A stretch of 52,150 bases of DNA from Burkholderiales bacterium (GTDB lineage: Bacteria; Pseudomonadota; Gammaproteobacteria; Burkholderiales; Burkholderiaceae_B): the NCBI GenBank assembly GCA_021300475.1, contig JAJTDO010000008.1, positions 14,747 through 66,896 on the forward strand, read 5' to 3'. Shown piece by piece: positions 52,077 through 52,150 of this stretch. Within the stretch, counting starts at the first letter, position 1. Every line of letters starts with the position of its first letter. Position numbers and translations under genes: made by a program. The notes below the pieces were generated by a model. That model worked only from the letters and a program-made list of their open reading frames with translations. It was not told where the DNA came from and ran no database searches.

Positions 52077-52150
52077 ATGCAACGACTTCAAGCCTTCAAG
52101 TTCGAACTGATGCCCAATGGTGAACAGCAGCGCCAGATGCGCCGCTTTGC
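52077..52150 (+). CDS. tnpB: TnpB-type protein of an IS200/IS605 element, 5' end only
   Basis: The first 24 codons read MQRLQAFKFELMPNGEQQRQ followed by MRRFA at the window edge. This matches the conserved start of TnpB/OrfB proteins (AFKFELMPNGEQ, then the arginine-rich RRFAG region). TnpB proteins are RNA-guided nucleases, ancestors of Cas12, with a RuvC domain further on that is not visible here. Whether the full gene is intact, and whether a guide RNA lies at its 3' end, cannot be told. Confidence 0.75.
   Translation, partial: MQRLQAFKFELMPNGEQQRQMRRF

Larger units (their letters stand above)
51965..52150 (+). mobile_element. Left end of an IS200/IS605-type element (partial)
   Basis: The RTX reading frame loses family character near 51965, where hairpins begin, and a tnpB start codon follows at 52077. 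Single-strand transposons of this family have hairpin ends and no target duplication, which fits. The right end and any tnpA lie outside the window. The exact left boundary is an estimate from the loss of RTX similarity and the hairpins. Confidence 0.6.

Overview
The window reads as a chromosomal segment of a betaproteobacterium, most likely order Burkholderiales (inference). The evidence is gene content and order: a leucine-degradation liu cluster, a type II secretion locus in the order G-H-I-J-K-L-M-N-D-E-F with a divergent short gspC, an aa3-type cytochrome c oxidase cluster with a 42-aa small assembly protein, DUF2244, DUF2970 and DUF2909 genes, and a gpmA-envC-ctpA-moeB run. A Limnobacter-like organism would fit, but the sequence alone does not prove it. 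Coding density is very high, many genes are joined by ATGA-type overlaps, and no gene-free stretch exceeds 300 bases. I saw no rRNA, tRNA or CRISPR array.

Layout. 1-4233 (+): 3' end of an enoyl-CoA hydratase gene, liuD, liuE, a DUF1289 gene and an MBL-fold hydrolase. 4216-17151 (-): the type II secretion operon, followed in the same direction by a LuxR-type response regulator and a 7TM sensor histidine kinase. The kinase gene is split by a T8 run that looks like a -1 recoding or slippage site. gspK is broken. 17152-17438: divergent control region with overlapping promoters and an intrinsic terminator lying upstream of gspC. 17439-24125: gspC, then a DUF3108 gene, an M15 peptidase, a HAD nucleotidase, and the gpmA-envC-ctpA-moeB run. 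24217-26542 (+): rhodanese, grxC, secB, gpsA. 26576-27809 (-): trmL and comF. 27846-38357: a BioC-like methyltransferase and the cytochrome oxidase block (DUF2244, coxB, ctaD, small protein, ctaG, DUF2970, ctaE, DUF2909 on the opposite strand, SURF1, SCO-like protein, ctaA, ctaB, SCO). 38368-39276 (-): rpoH, with a perfect CIRCE operator upstream. 39408-42344 (+): a HAD-UbiA fusion and a GT39 glycosyltransferase. 42345-44916 (-): ftsY-ftsE-ftsX. 45039-49352 (+): two M16 peptidase-family genes (one without the zinc motif), rsmD, coaD and a ferredoxin. 49357-50508 (-): an AsmA-like membrane-anchored protein. 50787-52150: a decayed DUF4347/RTX-repeat gene cut by the left end of an IS200/IS605-type element whose tnpB runs off the window.

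How the parts work together. The oxidase block carries catalytic subunits I-III, copper delivery (CtaG, SCO, a second CxxxC SCO-like protein), heme A synthesis (CtaB, CtaA) and SURF1, so it is close to self-sufficient for building one terminal oxidase. The secretion block carries every core Gsp component except a prepilin peptidase, but gspK is disrupted and gspC is a short form. The adjacent two-component pair could control secretion (inference). The most interesting items are the kinase recoding site, the broken gspK, the promoter/terminator arrangement before gspC, the CIRCE at rpoH, and the wrecked RTX gene with an IS end.
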